From Selenomonas sp. (GTDB lineage Bacteria; Bacillota_C; Negativicutes; Selenomonadales; Selenomonadaceae): DNA of 8,508 nt. Within the stretch, counting starts at the first letter, position 1; each line of letters begins with the position of its first letter. A model generated the notes under the pieces. The model saw only the letters and a program-made list of their open reading frames with translations, had not been told where the DNA came from and did no database searches. The translations under genes were made by a program, and so were the position numbers. The stretch lies in assembly GCA_017940705.1 (NCBI GenBank), contig JAGAYB010000091.1, forward strand, positions 1 to 8,508, written 5' to 3'. Positions 7,549-8,508 of the stretch are shown here, one piece after another.

Positions 7549-8508
7549 TTATTTGATTACCGTCCAGTTATGGTCACATTTCGGTGTAATCGTGCCCTTT
7601 TCCTGAACATAGCGAATCATGAGGTTGCGCATCTGGCCATCATCGCCGTATTTGCGCATGGAATCAAAGACAATCTTCGGCTTTTTGCCGTTGGTGTAGC
7701 CCATAGCTTCCATGTAGCCGCTGCCGCCGTTCATGCGGTAGTCGTTGATAGCCATGGTGAATTTATCAGTATCCTTGACATCTTTGCCCTGATACTGGAG
7801 CTTTACGATACGCTGACCTTCAGGTTTCGTCATATCAATGGTGTAATCTACGCCCTGCAGCATGTCATAGTTGTAGTCCGGGGACTTGCCATAGAAGTGG
7901 GCGGCATGCTCCATGTATTTGCGCAGTTCAGCACCGTTGATTTCGATACCGTAGAGATAGTTCTCGTAAATGTAGAGGCCGGACATTTCCTGCAGGGTGA
8001 TGTCACCCTTGGCAATGTTCTGGCTGGTGTTAAAGGAGGCAGATGCAGACAGCTGCGTGCCGGCATAATGGCGCTGTACTTCGTTTACCAGGTCCACGAT
8101 GGCGGAATCCTGATGGTTGGATTCTGCGCCGACAAATTCAGCCGAAGCCTTGCCGATTACAGTCTGCAAATGTTTCAGGGTCTTGTCATGCCAGGGTTTT
8201 ACCTGATTGACAATCTGCGGGTCATCAGCAACACCCTTTACGGAAATAGCCTGCGTAGCAACCTTGTCTACATGCCATTTGCCGTTTTTCTTGTTGATGG
8301 TGAGGACGCTCTTGCCCAGGAATTTGCCGTCCTTGCCGCTTTCTACCACGGGTACGCCGTTGATGACGGAATCAGGATATTTCGTGCCGTCCGGGCCGAC
8401 AATGCCGGATTTGTTGTCAATGACCACATGGTTATGAGCGCAAACCAGCAGTGACAGTTCCGGGCAGGATTTAGCGATGTCAACTACCTGATTTTCAGAA
8501 CCGGCACG
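7549..8508 (-). CDS. 5'-nucleotidase / 2',3'-cyclic-nucleotide phosphodiesterase, CpdB/YfkN-like (5' partial)
   Basis: This is the C-terminal 319 residues of a calcineurin-type nucleotidase that hydrolyses nucleotides or cyclic nucleotides outside the cytoplasm for phosphate and nucleoside salvage. The frame is open to the window edge; the GTG at 8427 is internal, because family sequence continues upstream of it. The last metal-binding motif of the phosphoesterase domain appears as AHNH (partial residues 24-27, 8428-8439), where GHxH is usual. The 5'-nucleotidase C-terminal domain follows, with GAESN-x3-DSAIVDLVNEV, GDITLQEMSGLYIYEN, INGAELRKYMEHAA and NDYRMNGGSGY (7714-7746). The LRKYMEHAA and NDYRMNGG forms favour the CpdB/YfkN branch over UshA. 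There is no LPxTG or membrane tail after the final NWTVIK, so the protein is probably periplasmic or secreted. The signal peptide and catalytic half lie outside the window. It is ended by its own hairpin. Confidence 0.9.
   Translation of the reverse strand, partial: RAGSENQVVDIAKSCPELSLLVCAHNHVVIDNKSGIVGPDGTKYPDSVINGVPVVESGKDGKFLGKSVLTINKKNGKWHVDKVATQAISVKGVADDPQIVNQVKPWHDKTLKHLQTVIGKASAEFVGAESNHQDSAIVDLVNEVQRHYAGTQLSASASFNTSQNIAKGDITLQEMSGLYIYENYLYGIEINGAELRKYMEHAAHFYGKSPDYNYDMLQGVDYTIDMTKPEGQRIVKLQYQGKDVKDTDKFTMAINDYRMNGGSGYMEAMGYTNGKKPKIVFDSMRKYGDDGQMRNLMIRYVQEKGTITPKCDHNWTVIK

Noticed and set aside
8425..8427. GTG as the start of the nucleotidase reading frame
   Set aside because: The frame stays open to the window edge, and the upstream residues (ELSLLVCAHNH) are conserved phosphoesterase sequence, so the gene is cut by the window rather than starting here.
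7570..8454. Open reading frame of 294 codons on the plus strand opposite the nucleotidase gene
   Set aside because: It is antisense to clear 5'-nucleotidase C-domain sequence. Its hydrophobic, His/Val-rich translation is typical of a reverse-strand shadow, and it resembles no family.

Overview
The window looks like a chromosomal segment from a mid-GC Firmicute. A diderm member of the class Negativicutes (Selenomonas/Mitsuokella-like) is my best guess. The grounds are strong Firmicute-type Shine-Dalgarno sites (AAGGAGG, GGAGG), a lipoprotein-type solute receptor in a tripartite tricarboxylate transporter (TTT), a Firmicute-style cytidylate-kinase-like protein, and a nucleotidase with no cell-wall sorting signal at its C-terminus. 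The genus is inference and cannot be proven from this sequence alone.

Layout. The left third (1-3042) reads rightward: the end of a TctA-type large permease (5' end cut by the window), a TctC-type lipoprotein receptor, and a small cytidylate-kinase-like P-loop protein. The gaps are 37 and 38 nt and hold no visible terminator, so this is probably one transcript. The right two thirds read leftward: a CpdB/YfkN-like 5'-nucleotidase or cyclic-nucleotide phosphodiesterase (5' end cut by the window), then sbcD and sbcC, which are separated by 2 nt and translationally coupled. The two blocks converge at about 3042-3104.

The convergent junction is the most interesting part. In 59 nt it packs a perfect 16-bp stem terminator usable from both sides, and a 16-bp sequence, TGTTGCACGTGAAACA (3052-3067), that matches the chromosomal parS (ParB/Spo0J) consensus at 15 of 16 positions. 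The last five parS bases are also the first five bases of the terminator stem. If real, this is a centromere-like site and suggests that the window lies in the origin-proximal part of the chromosome.

Function. TctA and TctC should import a carboxylated compound of unknown identity; no TctB is visible and it may lie upstream. SbcC and SbcD form the Mre11/Rad50-like nuclease that cleaves hairpins and DNA ends. The nucleotidase probably salvages nucleotides outside the cytoplasm. A second hairpin (7501-7531) ends the nucleotidase transcript and directly abuts the probable sbcDC promoter. No non-coding stretch exceeds about 105 nt. I saw no tRNA, rRNA, CRISPR array, insertion sequence or riboswitch.
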